A stretch of 64,000 bases of DNA, taken from positions 24,138,899-24,202,898 of the forward strand of contig NW_024881282.1 in NCBI RefSeq assembly GCF_018691265.1, given 5' to 3'. Made by a program: the position numbers and the translations under genes. The notes under the pieces were generated by a model, which did no database searches, was not told the origin of the DNA, and saw only the letters and a list, made by a program, of their open reading frames with translations. The number at the start of each line of letters is the position of its first letter. Position 1 is the stretch's first letter. The DNA is from Tyto alba (lineage: Eukaryota; Chordata; Aves; Strigiformes; Tytonidae). Shown piece after piece: positions 10,871 to 24,745 of this stretch.

Positions 10871-12393
10871 GATCAGAACAAACAGCTGTGCCTGAACAAA
10901 TATTGCTCATATAATCGCCCACCACGAAGAACTAAAAGGAGAGTTGCCTTTGTACTGCACTAAATATTTTTACTCAGTTGTTACTGGGATCTGTTTAACA
11001 AGCAAATAGGAAAAATCTAACAGCTGGCATTACAACATAACTTTTTTGACAGAACACAGTGATGAATAAAATTATTTCTTGTCCCTCAGATCTAGTATGC
11101 GATCAATGACAAATGAAACACAAGAGCAGGAACTGAAGGTGAACAGTGAAAATCCCAAGTGCAGTTCAATTGCCTGCAATATAGGGAAGTTTTTTAAAGT
11201 TATTATGAGCCTGATGGCAGAAAAAAACATTCGCCTGTACCTTTTATCAGTGAATGACTGATCAACAAACACTACAGACTTGGAAATCCTAACAGGAGAT
11301 ACTCTAACTCAGAGCTCGATCTTTTAAATGGTAATCTTTTATATTATCTCCCTACTCAACAGAAAAGATAAAATGGATCAAACTAGACTGGTTGCAGTGA
11401 TACTAAACGATGTCCAGAGGATGATGTATTTTAAAACAGGAATTTCAAAACTCTTGCAGCAACCAGTTTTATTCAGCATTTTCAATGTTTAGTGTTTTAC
11501 AATAAGTATGTACCCTTAGGATAGCTCTACAATACTGGGCATTATTCATTGTTTGTCCAGGATAAAAACACTTAGTTTTTCTACTCTGAACAAAGGTTGT
11601 TCAGGAGGCACACTGTAATATCAACAAAGGTCCCCTCAGGACAACACATGAATAATGGAACAGAAAGTAAAGTTAGTCACCTTCCTGTGTGCATAAATCT
11701 ATAAAAAGTACTTCAGGATGATAGATGATGGTGATGGTGGACAGAATGTTGAACTACATCTCTGCATTCAAGCACACAGATGCCTTTTAAATAAATTATG
11801 TATCAAAAGAGAGCCTCTTAATTCTAAAAAAAGGCTGCAACAAAACATATTCATGGCTCGGGCTGCCTTCTCCTATTATTCTACCATTTAGAAATCAATA
11901 ATATCAATAGTTTCTGAAAGGTCAAACAAGATGATGTGTTCATCGGTATGAGCAGTATCTCAGTGTTATCCGTTCTGCAGCCTAAAAGCTTAAGAAAAAC
12001 AGAGCACTGAAATACCCATCACATGTAAGGTAAAACGTTACAATGCTGGTTGTGCACACTGGTTGAGAGTTAATTCTTAATCTAATGTCTGTGTTTATAA
12101 TTTGACTCTCACTAATAAAAGCAAAGCTGCAAGTAGTGCAGCTATCTCCCACAGGACACCCCTCCTTCCTTGAAAGGGTCAGCAAACCCCCAAACACAAG
12201 CTGTGAATTTTGTTTGTGCCTAAAACCAGTTTCAAGGATTGCAACCAGCCCTGCACTTCCTGAAGCACAGTGTAATTGTAATGCTTGTAATGACACTATT
12301 TCATCACCTTATTGCAAGACAAGCCAGAAAACCAAAGCCAAATAGTTTAATGTGAAGAAGGAAGATGCTCTCCTCTTTCAAGGTTTGTTATCC

Positions 12394-12410
12394 TTTTTTT
12401 TTTTTTTTTT
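12394..12410. repeat. Poly(T) run, 17 bases
   Basis: Uninterrupted T17 in non-coding sequence; no retrocopy is seen next to it. Confidence 0.8.
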
Positions 12411-13598
12411 AAAGCTCCCTGCCATTTACTGTCTTTGCTCCATCTCCATTTTATTCCTGTATTATTTTTCAGCTCTGTTTTGTGTGCACCGATAATAACA
12501 TTATGTAACTGAATGAAATGCTGCTTTTCACTTATCTTTACTAGTTACTTTTGCTTTGCTTCCACTACCACGCGTAGAAAGGGGCAAGAAAATGACAATG
12601 GGGGAACTGGAGAGTAAATAATCTCCTTTGTAAAGGTTCACCAAGCAGCACAACACAAAGGAATTAACAAGATATTCATGGCAGCTCTTTAGCTCTTTAA
12701 TCACTTCTCTAACATGTGGGAGACTTTCACTGCAAGAGAAAAGGTATTTCAAGAAAGGAGTTCATTTTTACTAGAGATATTTTTGCCCTGCGTGATAGCA
12801 CAATCAAAAATAACAACAGTCCTTGGATTTTATTTCCACTTAACAGTTAATGTTTCTTATACACTCCTGTAGTCCACAGCTCTAAGGTTGTAACAAGCAC
12901 CTCCATGTTGACTGCCCTGAGCAGATCTACCAGACGGTCCCTGGGAGGCCCTCTGGCACCAAAAATGTGCCGCCAGAGTTTGTGGCATCCATAACAAGTC
13001 CCTGCTGACCTTGGCCCTCAGTCAAACTTCCCCCATCACACCCTGGGATGTCACCATACAGCTCTAGGTGAGGAGCTGCTCCTGCTACAGTCCCTCAGCA
13101 CCCACACTGAGCCGAGCGGTCCACGTGTGACATATCCATGAAACTGAGAAAAGGGAGAGAGGAGAGATGGGTGCTTAAAGCAGCTCCAGGCACTGGACAA
13201 AGCACCATCTGTCATTCTGCAACGCCAGACGCATAGAATAACCGAGGAGTCATGCCACCAAAGCTGACACCAGTCACAGTTTTAGGGTCAAGCATTTCCC
13301 AATGCTTTGGGAGAACGGCTGAAGGCTGTTGAGAGCTACTAGGCAGAGGGGAGCAGCAGGGAATTTATTTGTTAGGGAGGTGGCATAAGCAGTGTAACAA
13401 GACTCTAGACACAGCCTGTGAGGCTTTAATGTTTTTATATCAACTGACAGCAGCGGGTCACACAGCAAGGAGAGTTCACACTGCACCTATTTAAAGGGCA
13501 GCAGAGCTGTGACCACAGCATGGCAGCCCTAACAACCTCCAGGGTTCAAGGTAGCTTTGCTCCATCTGACCTCTCCCCACATGACTCTGCTGGCCAGG

Positions 13599-13620
13599 AA
13601 AAAAAAAAAAAACAAAAAAA
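13599..13620. repeat. Poly(A) run, interrupted once
   Basis: A14 followed by C and A7. This is simple low-complexity sequence. Confidence 0.8.
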
Positions 13621-15201
13621 CAGCTACACAGGGACTGCTTGCTCTCTTGCTTTTCAAGACAGGGAGTATTAATCTTAAACCACTGGAGGCATTTGGATTA
13701 CGAACAATATCAAGAGATGAGATGAAACTAACCTGTGTGCAGGCAGTGATTTTAAAAATAGCACATATAGATGGACCAATATGCAACTTAAGCACAGAAG
13801 AGTTATTGAACACTGCACTTATCAGCATCTATCGTGACAGCAAAAAGCATTAATGCCATAAATCTTACAAATCACCCACATTCAGAATCCAACTCTCTTT
13901 TCACCCTAACAGCTACTGAGGGGATTATGTCAGGGTAAAGTGCTCTTTGACAGAACATGCAAATGTTTCCTGACACTTCTATTTATTCAAAAAGGAGATC
14001 CTCAGCTTCACTTCTGGATGCTGGCTGATCCTCAATGAGATACAGTTTCCCGGATGAATAAGATGAAGTGGCACCAGGGCTCTTCACCTGTGAGAGTCTG
14101 CGAGAAATCCAAAAGGGACACAGACCCAGAAGTACGGCTCTTGATGGCACAAGGCAGAAGTGTTTTAACTGAAATATCTGTGGCATTTCTGTTACCATTT
14201 CATCTCCTTGAATCAGTTGTGCACCTTGGGTAAGAAAACAAATAAGGAAATGTCCTTCTATTACTAACTGCCATAAAACTGGCCCTCAGCTCTCTAAAAC
14301 CAGCTCCACTCAGCATGAGAGAAATGTTATCCCAGCACAAGAATAACACAGGAGCTGAGTACATGCACTGAACAGTTTTCTGTTGCTTCATACCTGCAGA
14401 GGAGTATAAAACTTCCCTGCTCTGGTATCCTGGGGCCTTTTAATGCCACTTGCGTAAATCAGCTTTGGGCATGTAGAGAAGATGAGGTCCACTGCCTGAG
14501 AAGTTCAGTTCCAGCTCTGCAAGTGCTGGAGCTCTGTCATCAAGTGGATTTGCTGGGACAGTTTTACTGATCCTTCTTCATACACACACGCAGAGTCAGA
14601 TCATCGTCTCATCAGCGTACAGCTGCAGCAGATGGGCTGTGCATCAGAAAAACACGTGCTGGGGGAACAGCTCTGACCAAGGTGTTTCCCTGAACCACGT
14701 TTCCACTTCTCTGTGCTGAAATAGTTTCCCCTTCCTGCTCGCACCCTAGGCTGGTGCTAAGCCAGGTTTTCTTGCAGGGCTGCCTCTCAGCCGCTCACTG
14801 AATAAACAGAGAAAACCAGCGTTGCTGCGAGGGAGAGGTCAGGGATCAGCAACTGGTGATGGGAGAAAGCGTAGTGCCCCTTTCAGTGGCTGACAAGACC
14901 TGAATCAGCTTAAACAGGTCATGAGACCACAGGTGGAAACTTGGGTAACACATCTTGGAGTGGCACTAACAGAAGTTTCATTATTTGCTTTACTATTTGC
15001 AAGTAAGAGAGAGAGGAGGGCCACAGACAAAGGCCTCTCTCTCCCTCAAACCAATGCCAGCAAATAGCTTAAAAAGCACAAAGAAAAAAGAAAGATATGT
15101 ATTTAATATGAAAATAGTAGAAAACATTTTTCTCCTATGTGTTACTCTTTATCTGTAGATCTGAAAGCGATTACTAATGACTTTTAAAATGCAATTTATT
15201 A

Positions 15202-15216
15202 TTTTTTTTTTTTTTT
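15202..15216. repeat. Poly(T) run, 15 bases
   Basis: Uninterrupted T15 in AT-rich non-coding sequence. Confidence 0.8.
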
Positions 15217-18088
15217 AACAAGAATTCCTCTGCTATATCACAGTTAAACCCGAGTATTCATACGAGATCCCTGGAAACAGATTGAAAAACATTTCCTCAG
15301 GTAAACCTAGTGAAATTCAAATAGTAAATAAGCAGCCACATACGAGTAAGGTTCCTTTAAATATTAATAAGATTATATTAGTAACATGGTAAGCAGGAAG
15401 TTTTTATAACGTATGAGGTTTTATTGACAAAGTCTGTTTGAAATCAGATATGTATTATAGTCTGTGTTGCTCATCAATATTCATAATTACATTTTCTAAT
15501 GAAGAGACAGCTAACAGAATCCTCCAAAAGGCAGGCATATACTCCTGGGCTTCTACTAAAGCACAAATCATTGAATGCACAGTTCAGCTCAGAAGCCTTA
15601 AATAAATGTTAAGACAAGATTTAAGACAAGTTTTAAAAATCATATTGGCTTCCTTTCAAAACAGCCCAGAGAGCTGCATCTTATGACGTTATTTTTATGT
15701 GTTAATTTAGTAAGTATATGGAAGATTCTGTTTTTTCTTAGATTACATTCAGCTTTTGAGAAATCATGGAAATATTTGTGAAGTCACCACGAGCAAGTAG
15801 TTAATCTCCTCCCAATTTATTAAATGATCAATCAAGGGACTTTAAAAATTCTGTTTCCAAACTCACATCCTCAGTCATTATGGGTGGGCAAACCAAGTTC
15901 TTTAGAAAAGCAGACTCAGAACTGGGTCAGGACATTTTGTAACCCAGCATCTTGTTATCTCAAAGAAGTACTGATCATCATCTCAGAAATCAAGAAGAAA
16001 TAAAATGGGGAAAAAAAAGTGTGCCATTACCAGCATTTCCACAAATACCTAAACTATAAATAAAGTTATCCTGTCCCCACTAAACAGTTTATAATCTAAC
16101 ATAAAAGGACTTCTAGTACTCTGAGATATCAAAAACCCCCCGACACTAGTAAATTCAACTGTCTAGAGTTCTGCTTTGAACTATCTCGACCTTCTGGCAC
16201 CACTGAGTGAAATCCCTTTAGAACTGACTCATCCTTGATTTTCCTGAGCGTGCTAAATTGAGCATATTTATATTTGGACCTTTTAGACCCAGACTTTGTT
16301 CTCAGGATACATAAAATGCCATGTTTTTATAATGCCAAGACCCCGAAAACACATATGAAATGTATTTGCCTAAGTTTCTCCTGCAATTAGAAATATTTAT
16401 GAATAACACAGAGCAGTATCTCTCCTAATTACTGATCCACTCAAAAGCATCATACCTATTCCACAGGTTTTCAGTGCCCAGAAATATTTTATTGCATGAC
16501 GTTTGTGTGCTGCCTTTGGTTTTAGAAAGCAAGTATTTTGCGTACAGAAAATCTATATTCATATTTTCAATCTGAGTTCTGAAATATCCCTTCAGCTGGT
16601 CAAAGTGCGAGCCTTGGCTTTTTGGTAGCAAAAAGCTGAACAAATCACACCAAAAAGTGGCATTATGCAACAAGGCTGGCACCTGGCAATCTATATGGAA
16701 GCCAAGCGACAGGTAAATGCAAACAAATGTAAACAGTAAACAGCATGCCAAATATTTGGGCTGGCATAGGATTTGATATCTCACGACTTGGTCAATCCAG
16801 CAGTGACCATATGAAATCTGACTTAATATATACCTTAACTGGCTCCTTTAGGGGATGTGGTTCTGCACAGATCTGTACTAACTGCTCATTAAGCATGTAT
16901 TTTGGCCATAGGATCTACAGAGATAAAAGGAACAGTGATACCCCCATTTCCAAGTACTCATCCAATATTCTGGTTGTGGTTATACTCAGCAGCTGACTTT
17001 ATCATGATTTACTGAAGTGGAATATCTTGCTCTCATTGCTTCCCCACTCTTCTTTCTCTGCCCCAATTCAACGTCCAGCTATGTGGCCCCACTTCTTTTG
17101 CATTAGCTCTGGCATTTGTCTGACATTTTTGGGAGTGAATTCAAATTGTTAACTCACAAAAAAATGACTCATTTTTTGATGGACTAGTTTTCTATCAGGT
17201 TGGTGAACTAAATGAGTTTGTGCAGAGTTCAGTGAGTATAAGAATTGGCATAAGGTTAAGTAACAGAAACGTGCAACCAGGATCTTGAAGAGGAGAAAAA
17301 TGGGGGACAAGGGAGACTCTTCTTCCTTTCAACAGCAGAAAACCAAAGATCAGTTCATCCTTAATGTAAAACCAAGTGTCAGTCTTCAGTGAATTCTGCT
17401 TCTTAATCCTCTTGAGACAGGGAACAGATGCATTTGTTAACACCTTTGATGGCTCTACTGCAACCAGGCACCTCTGGGTACCTCAAAATTGGTTCCAAAT
17501 TTCTGCTAGAATTGAAGAATTAGATTGATACACTGCTACATATGTTGTCAAATGGACTTGAACACAAGGGGGTATAAGATAGCCAGTTCTTGACAGAACA
17601 CCATAAGACAAAACCAATCGATAAAAAATTATAATATTTCTGACAGCAGAAGCATTCGTCCTTATCATTAACACCGAGAACATAAATTGGGGATTAAATT
17701 ACATGTTTATGCAGGAAGATTGTTTCACCTTACGTAGTGTATAAATGTATGTATTAATTCTGCACTTGCTCATATTGCTGAACATCTGAAGTGATGTTTC
17801 TGAAATTGAGGAAAATACTCTGAATTTTCAGTCATACAAATTAAATCTTAACCTGGATATAAATACTTGTTTCTTAAGGGCATGCCGCTGAACAAAAAAA
17901 TAAATTAAACAAAATTCTTTGTGTTAAAGATTCAGAACCTTCCCACACACACTTATTTTCATCAAGCAGACAGACAGTAAACTAGTAGTCACTTGAAAAG
18001 AGGACAAGAACGGACAGCAGTGGAACCTCTATATGCTGCTGAGCAAACTCCCACTAAAATTAAACCCAAAATGAGCATTAGGACTTCT

Positions 18089-18144
18089 GAAGTCTGGAAA
18101 TGTGTACCAGGGGACTGAAGCCTGGAAATGTGCACCAGGGGAAT
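18089..18144. repeat. Tandem duplication, 28-bp unit, two copies
   Basis: Units 18089-18116 and 18117-18144 share GAAGYCTGGAAATGTGYACC and differ at only three of 28 positions. This is a recent local duplication in otherwise single-copy sequence. Confidence 0.85.
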
Positions 18145-21100
18145 TCTGTCAAGCAAGTCCTTGCCAGAAAGGGGGAAATTCAGCTGTCTAAACATAGGTG
18201 TCTAATGCCATTTGAGAAGCCTAGGTATGGGCTCTGGGAGAGCAGCGTCTCAGAGGTCCCCACCCATACCTGCCAACTTCCCACAGATCAGATGTCTTGG
18301 CTGCCCCAGGGCTTCTCAAAGGGAACCAGATGTCTGTGCTGAGGCAGCTGAATCCCACCCAGAGTGCCTACCGTGCAATTAAGGACAACTTAAAATTCTT
18401 CTTTAAGGAGGCTCTGGAATGAAGAAGGTAACTATTGTTATTAATTTTATCCCATAACAAAACATGACTAAAGCTGCCCTACCTCCTTGCTTAAAAAAAC
18501 TCATCACTTTTAATCCATCTAAACATACTCATGAGTTTTTAGGTTTGTATTTTCTGTCAGTAGTGCTCAAAACTATGAGTCCTATGACAAAGATTGTATT
18601 GCATAAGAAAACAGAGCCTCTGATAATAAGCAGTTTCAATTTAGGATGGTGACACATGAAGCATTTATGTGAAATGGGCACAAACAACACAGAGCATGAG
18701 ATTATTACAGCCCTGTGCATAATACGGAGACTTCAGGGATAGAATTAAATGACATCAGAAAGGCAGCCTAGAAATTTCTGCTGCACGTTTGGGTCTGAAG
18801 GAAGAAGAAATGGGGATCTATGACAAATTCAGAGTCCAGAGGTCTGGAAAACATCTGCAGTCCTGCCTGTATTTACCTGTTCATAAAGGTTAAAACACTG
18901 CCTGGTGATTTGTACTGCTTCACCCTTGCACTTACAGTCACTAGCACACACTTAGCAAAGGTGAGATTCACTGCTATCAGTTTTACACTGAAAGGTATTG
19001 CGTAAGGAGATGATTCCTTTACACCAGGGGGATGTAGAGGAACAGGAGGCAGTAGGACAGAGGGGGCTGTATAATTAATTTTCCACCCACATAAACGAGA
19101 AACAAAGGCTATGGCAGTTGCTGAAGCAGACTATATTAGGCCTTCACCTTCCTTCCAGCCCAGAGGACTCCAAAGGAGGATCTGGTGCTGTGTGTTACAG
19201 CTCACACCAGCATAGTTAGAGAAAAAGGCTGAAAATATACCGGGCTTTGCCTGTGCATGTGTACATGCACATGCCCGTGATATATGCAAAAAACACATTT
19301 CGAAGAAATCAGAGTCTAGGGCTGAAGTCTGCCTGCTTTATGCTACTCTTCCAACTCCTGCCTGTTTGTCCAAGTGATTTATTGGGATACTTTACCCTGA
19401 GGTAAAAAGCCTCTCCTGCTCATTGCTTCACTATTTAGTATATGGCAAAACAGTTTCATCATTCATAATAAATAGAAAAAATGTAAGCAGAGACAGCTGC
19501 TTAAGTCACCTGGATTCTAAGCACAGACATGAAAGCAGCACTTAATGATACCTATTTTCTTTCTAGAGTTTCTAGAAATGCAATGATGTTTAAGGCAGCA
19601 AAGGAAACTAGTTTCATGTGAGCTGCACACACATGCAGTTACCTTCTCAGCCAGTCTTCCTCAAGCAGCCCATACCTCAGCACGTCACCTCAGCCCTGTA
19701 TTTTCTACTAAGATTGCTAATTCACTAACAAGGGTCTCACCTTCCACTCTGGAGGAACTCAGTTTCCATGGATGTAACACCCAGGAAAACCAAGGAGTAC
19801 ATGCTGTGAAATGTAAGTGAAAAAGGTCTCTTATTTGCTATTTGACTCATTATGCAGTAAGATCCAGCCAGCCCTTGCACTTCTGAGAAAGCAGAACATT
19901 TGATATAAGACATAGTAACAGTCAGAGATGGCAGCTGTTCTATGAGTTTCAGAGCCCATGTGTTAACACACACTAAGCTTATTATCACCCTTGACAGAGT
20001 CTCCAGGTGAGCGTGAGGATTCTCAGTTCTAAAATTAGGGTCTCTGTTGTCTCTAAAATCTTAACAAGGAAAACACACTGTATTTGTGTGTCATTGTCTT
20101 GGTCATGCTGCTACACATAAATCCAAGCAAGCAGACTAAAGTTAGATTCCCATATGTCTTATTCAAGATACAGCAATGTCAATCACCAGTGCAGATCAGA
20201 AAACCAGCATACAGATAAAGCTGGTGTAGTACATAGTGAGTAACATCTTCCTGATGCTTCACGAAATGTTCTAACATGGGGAATATAATTTCAGTGCTTG
20301 GTCCAGTACTGTAGTTCCTGTTAAACAACTATAATTACCTCAGTAAGGCTCATTTCCCAATCAGCTATGACCCTATTCACAATTGCTCTGAATCCAGTCA
20401 TGCTATTGGAGAAATTGCTTGTGCAAACTGACATAAAACATCACCTTTCTGCACCCCCTTTGTACTGATAAAATGACAAAGGCAAGAAGCACAGAGAACT
20501 GCGCTGCACCCTTGAGATTTTTAGAGGGGACAAACAATTACAGTTTAATTTATTTAGACTTTGGCAATCAATTTCAACCTTTTGGTTCCCCGCCAGAAAA
20601 ATCAGTAAAACTAGATGGAAGTGCATAGAAAGCAGAGCTTGTGGAAGACATCTGAAGGGTACGTCGATGCCTGAAGGATGGTGAACATGAGTACCTCAAG
20701 ACAGTGCCTCCCTCCATGAACTGACAAAGGCCGTTATCAAAACGCATTTTCTTCATCATTCCCCGAAAGATGAATCTCCATGTGGCATGTTTTGCAGGTG
20801 GTGTTTTGAAGTCCTCAAACACACCCCCCCTCCTCAAAGATGCTGAAGTCAGCTCCACCATCATCTCCCATTCAATCTGTCCACACTTACCCCAACTAAG
20901 AAACTTGCAGAGGTCATTTCACAAATCTGATGAGTTAGTAGCTGTCAAAGTCCTGCCTGAAATCTCACTGTTGGAATAAGATGTTTCTGGACTTAAGACT
21001 CTGCAAAGAAAATGCAAATTGTTAAAAGGTGAGATCCGTTCTAGTCATTGGAAATAACTGAGACTGTATTTTAAGAATGTAATTTCCATGCATTTCCATG

Positions 21101-22299
21101 ATCCTGGCCTTCATTGAATGGAAACAGGATTTTCTTGGATCATTCTAAATTAAAAGAAATGGGCAAGCTCTGCCTAGTATAAAATGATGTCATTTTAGAT
21201 ATTTACACTTTAGTTAAAAATAGTTCTCAATGTCAGGGGAGAAAGGAAGTGTCAGCCCTTAGCAATAACAACTTCCTCTTTTATCTCTCTGCTAATGTAG
21301 CATTTGTTAACATAGGAAAGGGAGTTTGCAGAATCACATATTTGACAGAACTTGTCACAACTGAGCAAAAAAAAGATGACCTTTGAGTGTTACCAAAGTG
21401 TAAGTAAATGTAGTGCAACAGCTGAAGAGCCCTTGTACTCTGTATACTTTGAAAAAGCAGGGAAGAGTCAAGCAGAGGGGTGCTTAATGCCTTCTCCCCA
21501 CTATCACATCAAATCCTTTGAATTTGATAATTTTGAAATTTTCTGAAGGTTTTCCTTGTCTTTCATTGTCAGTAGGCCATTAACTGAAGAAGTGGGAAGA
21601 AGCAGAAAAGTTGGGGACTTCAAGCCACGTTAGCTGCTGTGATAGTTGCTCTCTCTTTCAAAACACACTAACAGTATTCTGGTCTTAGGTGTACCAAAAT
21701 GTCCAAATTAGGAAAACTATTTGGTTTTGATTTAATCAAAATGATAAATCATCAGTTGCAACTCTGATTTTTCCAGACATTCATTTCAAGCATGCTTCCT
21801 CGTTTCCTTGGAAACTGAGAAATGAAGAAACCAAAAGAACCCAAACTGCCATAGCGTATCACTTTTTGTCAGCGTACAAAATTCCTCCCCATTAAAAGTT
21901 GTGCTATAAAATTTCTGCTATGTTTGGCTTCCGAATATCTGTTAACTCATCAAAACAAGCATTTTTAAAGCCAAAAGATGCAGAGATAAAATGTTAAAAA
22001 AAAACAACTTCCTACTCTAAAACATACTGAGCTTTACAGAGAGCATCCAGACATACTGTGTGATCTTTAAAAGCGTACAGGCCACTTTATTAAATGACGG
22101 TCCAGCTCCCACCCAGCATGCACATCTTGTGAGTAATCACTTCAGGCTGGAAATTCAGCCTTCAGTATCCTCGTAAGAACACAGGTATTCTAATTTGCTT
22201 ACAAGGGACATAAGCATCATTACTTACTATTATGAAGAGCTGCCACTGTCATTAGATAAATAATAGAAAATAAGGCCAAAAGAGTTCAGATACTCCATT

Positions 22300-22790
22300 C
22301 CCTCCCTGTTCTATGCAGTGACCCTTCTTGCACAGATTCCAGTTCAATATTTCTTCCACATCAGCTTGTCTCCTTTACGAGGTCCTTCAATTATCCAGTT
22401 CATACCCTTTTTGGCCTGGTCCCCACATGCAGCCACTCAATACTTTTTCCCAGTATCCCATCATAATACCTTCTTCTTTACCTTCTTTCATTGTTTCTCC
22501 TTCAACACAATTTTATTCCTTTTCTTCCCCCACACACCCTTTTTCTCAGCTCACCTGTCTCCCTTCATCCTATCATTCCAATCTCTTTTCAAACCAGATA
22601 CCTGTTCCCCTCAGTTTCAGTGCCCTGTTTCCTCACTTCTAACAGATTCTTCCTTTTTTTCAACATTCTTTCCCTTAATTTCACTCATTTTCTTTCATGT
22701 AGCATATACAACAACACTCTATAGTCCTTCATCACTACACACTCCTTCAACATCACGTTCCTGTTAATTCACTTTTTCTCCTTCAGCTTA
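22300..22790. repeat. G-poor, pyrimidine-rich tract
   Basis: About 490 bp in which T and C dominate and G is scarce on the + strand, with many CTTC, TTCC and TCAC words but no fixed repeat unit. Because stop codons other than TAA need G, several overlapping plus frames stay open (22318-22767, 22328-22642, 22491-22724). The translations are rich in Phe, Ser and Pro and have no family features. I regard it as a compositional tract and not a gene. Confidence 0.6.
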
Positions 22791-22964
22791 GACTGCCCTC
22801 GCCTCTTAGCAGCTTGTTCTAGCAAGGTGTTGATCCACAGTTTAACAAATTACTGAATAGATTACCTGGTAGCTGAAATGCTAAAGTAATCACCTCTCAC
22901 CCTTTCATTATAACACAGTTTTTGTGCTCATAAGAAAAGCTGATCATGTTTTATGGACAGGATG

Positions 22965-23003
22965 AAAAAAAAAAAAACAAAAACAAAACCAAAACCAACC
23001 AAC
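22965..23003. repeat. A-rich low-complexity tract
   Basis: A13 followed by CAAAAACAAAACC- and CCAACC-type words, a degenerate poly(A)-derived simple repeat. Confidence 0.75.
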
Positions 23004-23199
23004 TCCAGATGATGCCCATCTGCATTTAAGGAATGAGATTTCCTAATTAAGTGAACAATTAAAATAACAATACCTGAAGTACAATCATCCTAACCCCCAT
23101 CTGCAATCATTCTAACACACAAAAGAAGAACTAAACTTATGAATATCAAGTGATATCCTTCCAAAATATTTTGAAAAATTATCAATGTGAAAATCTCAT

Positions 23200-23219
23200 G
23201 GGGGGGGGGGGGGGGGGGG
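23200..23219. repeat. Poly(G) run, 20 bases
   Basis: An uninterrupted G20. Long G runs are uncommon in vertebrate DNA, can fold as G-quadruplex, and are often mis-sized by sequencing, so the exact length is uncertain. Confidence 0.85.
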
Positions 23220-24584
23220 AGCACTTGAGTGACACACAGTTAATGCTGTCCCTTTTCCAGTCACTGTTTAACACATCACAACTTGATAGTCAACTCCCTG
23301 TTTGTGTCTACTTCTAGTATTTGTCAAATATGGGATGCGGGGACATAGGACATACTGGGTTTCAGTCTCTTTTTAATAAAGCCAAGGATTTCCACGAGTA
23401 ATAGATAAATAAGGCATTATGTTGGCATAGCCCCCTCCTTCCACACCCAAAGGACAGGTGGGATAGAGTTGCCTTCTACAGCAAGCCACTGGTTCTCAAA
23501 ACTGATTTCTACAGATATTAGAAAAACATATTTAATCTATCCTGTGGCTTTAAGAGCAATCCTAGTTACATGTTATTACAAATCTAGCTGCTCTGAGGGC
23601 AGGGGGGCTTACCCAGTCCTTTCTAAGTCACAATTTCCCCTCTGGTCCTCTTTTTTTCCCAAAGGGTAGAAATTTTGTCCCAGCATGCAGAGTCACAATT
23701 AATCCTGTAGTGGCTCAGCTTCACTGGTTAGTATACACTGGAGAATCAGCCAAATTCTAACTTCTTGCCCACACTATTCGTTCTCGGAGATGAATATTGT
23801 GTGCATAACCTTTAAATTCTTGGATCCTGCTGGCTTTTGAAAGTTGTATGTGTAGAGATTTAATTGGAGTTCTCATGCAACCTTACATCCCTACAAGATT
23901 CCAAGATGCCTTCCAAGAACTTACCCTCCACCTACAAGATGCCACAGCTTGCAAAGGCATCCTATGTGTTTGAGGTAATAACACTTTTCCTGTATTTCCT
24001 CAGAATATCTGTTTCTGATAATTATACCTTATCTTCACTAATTAATTGTTATAAAGGTCAAAGTCTAAAATGAAGATGCTGATTTTTCTCATAAAATAAT
24101 CCCCAAGATACAGGTCTGGGAAGATGAGATGGCTCTAGACCAAAACAACTGACTTCCCGTGCAGAGTAGAGAGATGCAATGAGGGACACTGTAAAGCTGG
24201 GTAATTGGGAAAAGCGAACAGCAAATGCAAACCCACAGTAAGGGGAATACTGGTTCTCAGTTGTAAGTATTTATCATGCAGTTTTCCTATAGAATGTCAA
24301 AGATGAGGTTTTAGTGAAGGCTGAAGCACTGAATTAGCTGGTGTAGAAAACAGTGTCTTGCCTCCTCACTCTGAATGCTCTGACATTGACCCAAAATATT
24401 TAGGAGCTTGCATTGCAGCACGCTGAGCAGCACTTCAAGGCAGGTGGAGGTCCATTACCCCACTTTCCTTTAACAGGTCTGTGCTGCCTGGCAGTAACGG
24501 ACAGCACAGACAGTGTATGGATGATGTATAGACAACAATACCTACTTTTTCTTCAGCCTGTCACACCCTGTTAGATACATCCTT

Positions 24585-24745
24585 GTTGGATAAAGAATTC
24601 CCATTCATAATTACTCTCTGCGATTCAAGAGTTTTAATTTCGAAACTAATTGCTATGAGTTGTTTTATGTCACACAATTGTCTAATTGCCACAGAGGTGT
24701 CTAACTGTAGTACAGCATATGGTTTATAATGGATGACAAACTAAC
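24585..24745. promoter_or_regulatory. Candidate conserved non-coding element
   Basis: The AT-rich block is dense in homeodomain-type cores: TAATTAC near 24608, CTAATTG near 24646, CAATTG near 24676 and CTAATTG near 24682. No coding frame or repeat is present. Such clustering is typical of developmental enhancers but also arises by chance in AT-rich DNA. Conservation was not tested. Confidence 0.25.

Larger units (their letters stand above)
10743..22290. other. Long non-coding segment (intergenic or intronic)
   Basis: About 11.5 kb of AT-rich sequence. I see no exon with a plausible open frame flanked by both splice sites, no RNA gene and no further recognisable CR1 or LTR. Homopolymers occur on both strands (A18 at 10853, T17 at 12394, A14 at 13599, T15 at 15202), and there is a local 28-bp duplication at 18089-18144. 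GC-richer patches at about 12.9-13.2 kb and 14.4-14.9 kb have no recognisable content. Frames such as 16425-16784 minus (119 codons) and 20574-20864 minus (96 codons) match no family I know. Confidence 0.45.

Noticed and set aside
20574..20864. A 96-codon minus frame with protein-like composition
   Set aside because: No family resemblance, no flanking splice signals that I trust, and its length is within chance expectation for the window.
22318..22767. A 149-codon plus frame rich in Phe, Ser and Pro
   Set aside because: It is explained by the G-poor tract; two further plus frames overlap it and no signal or domain pattern holds up.
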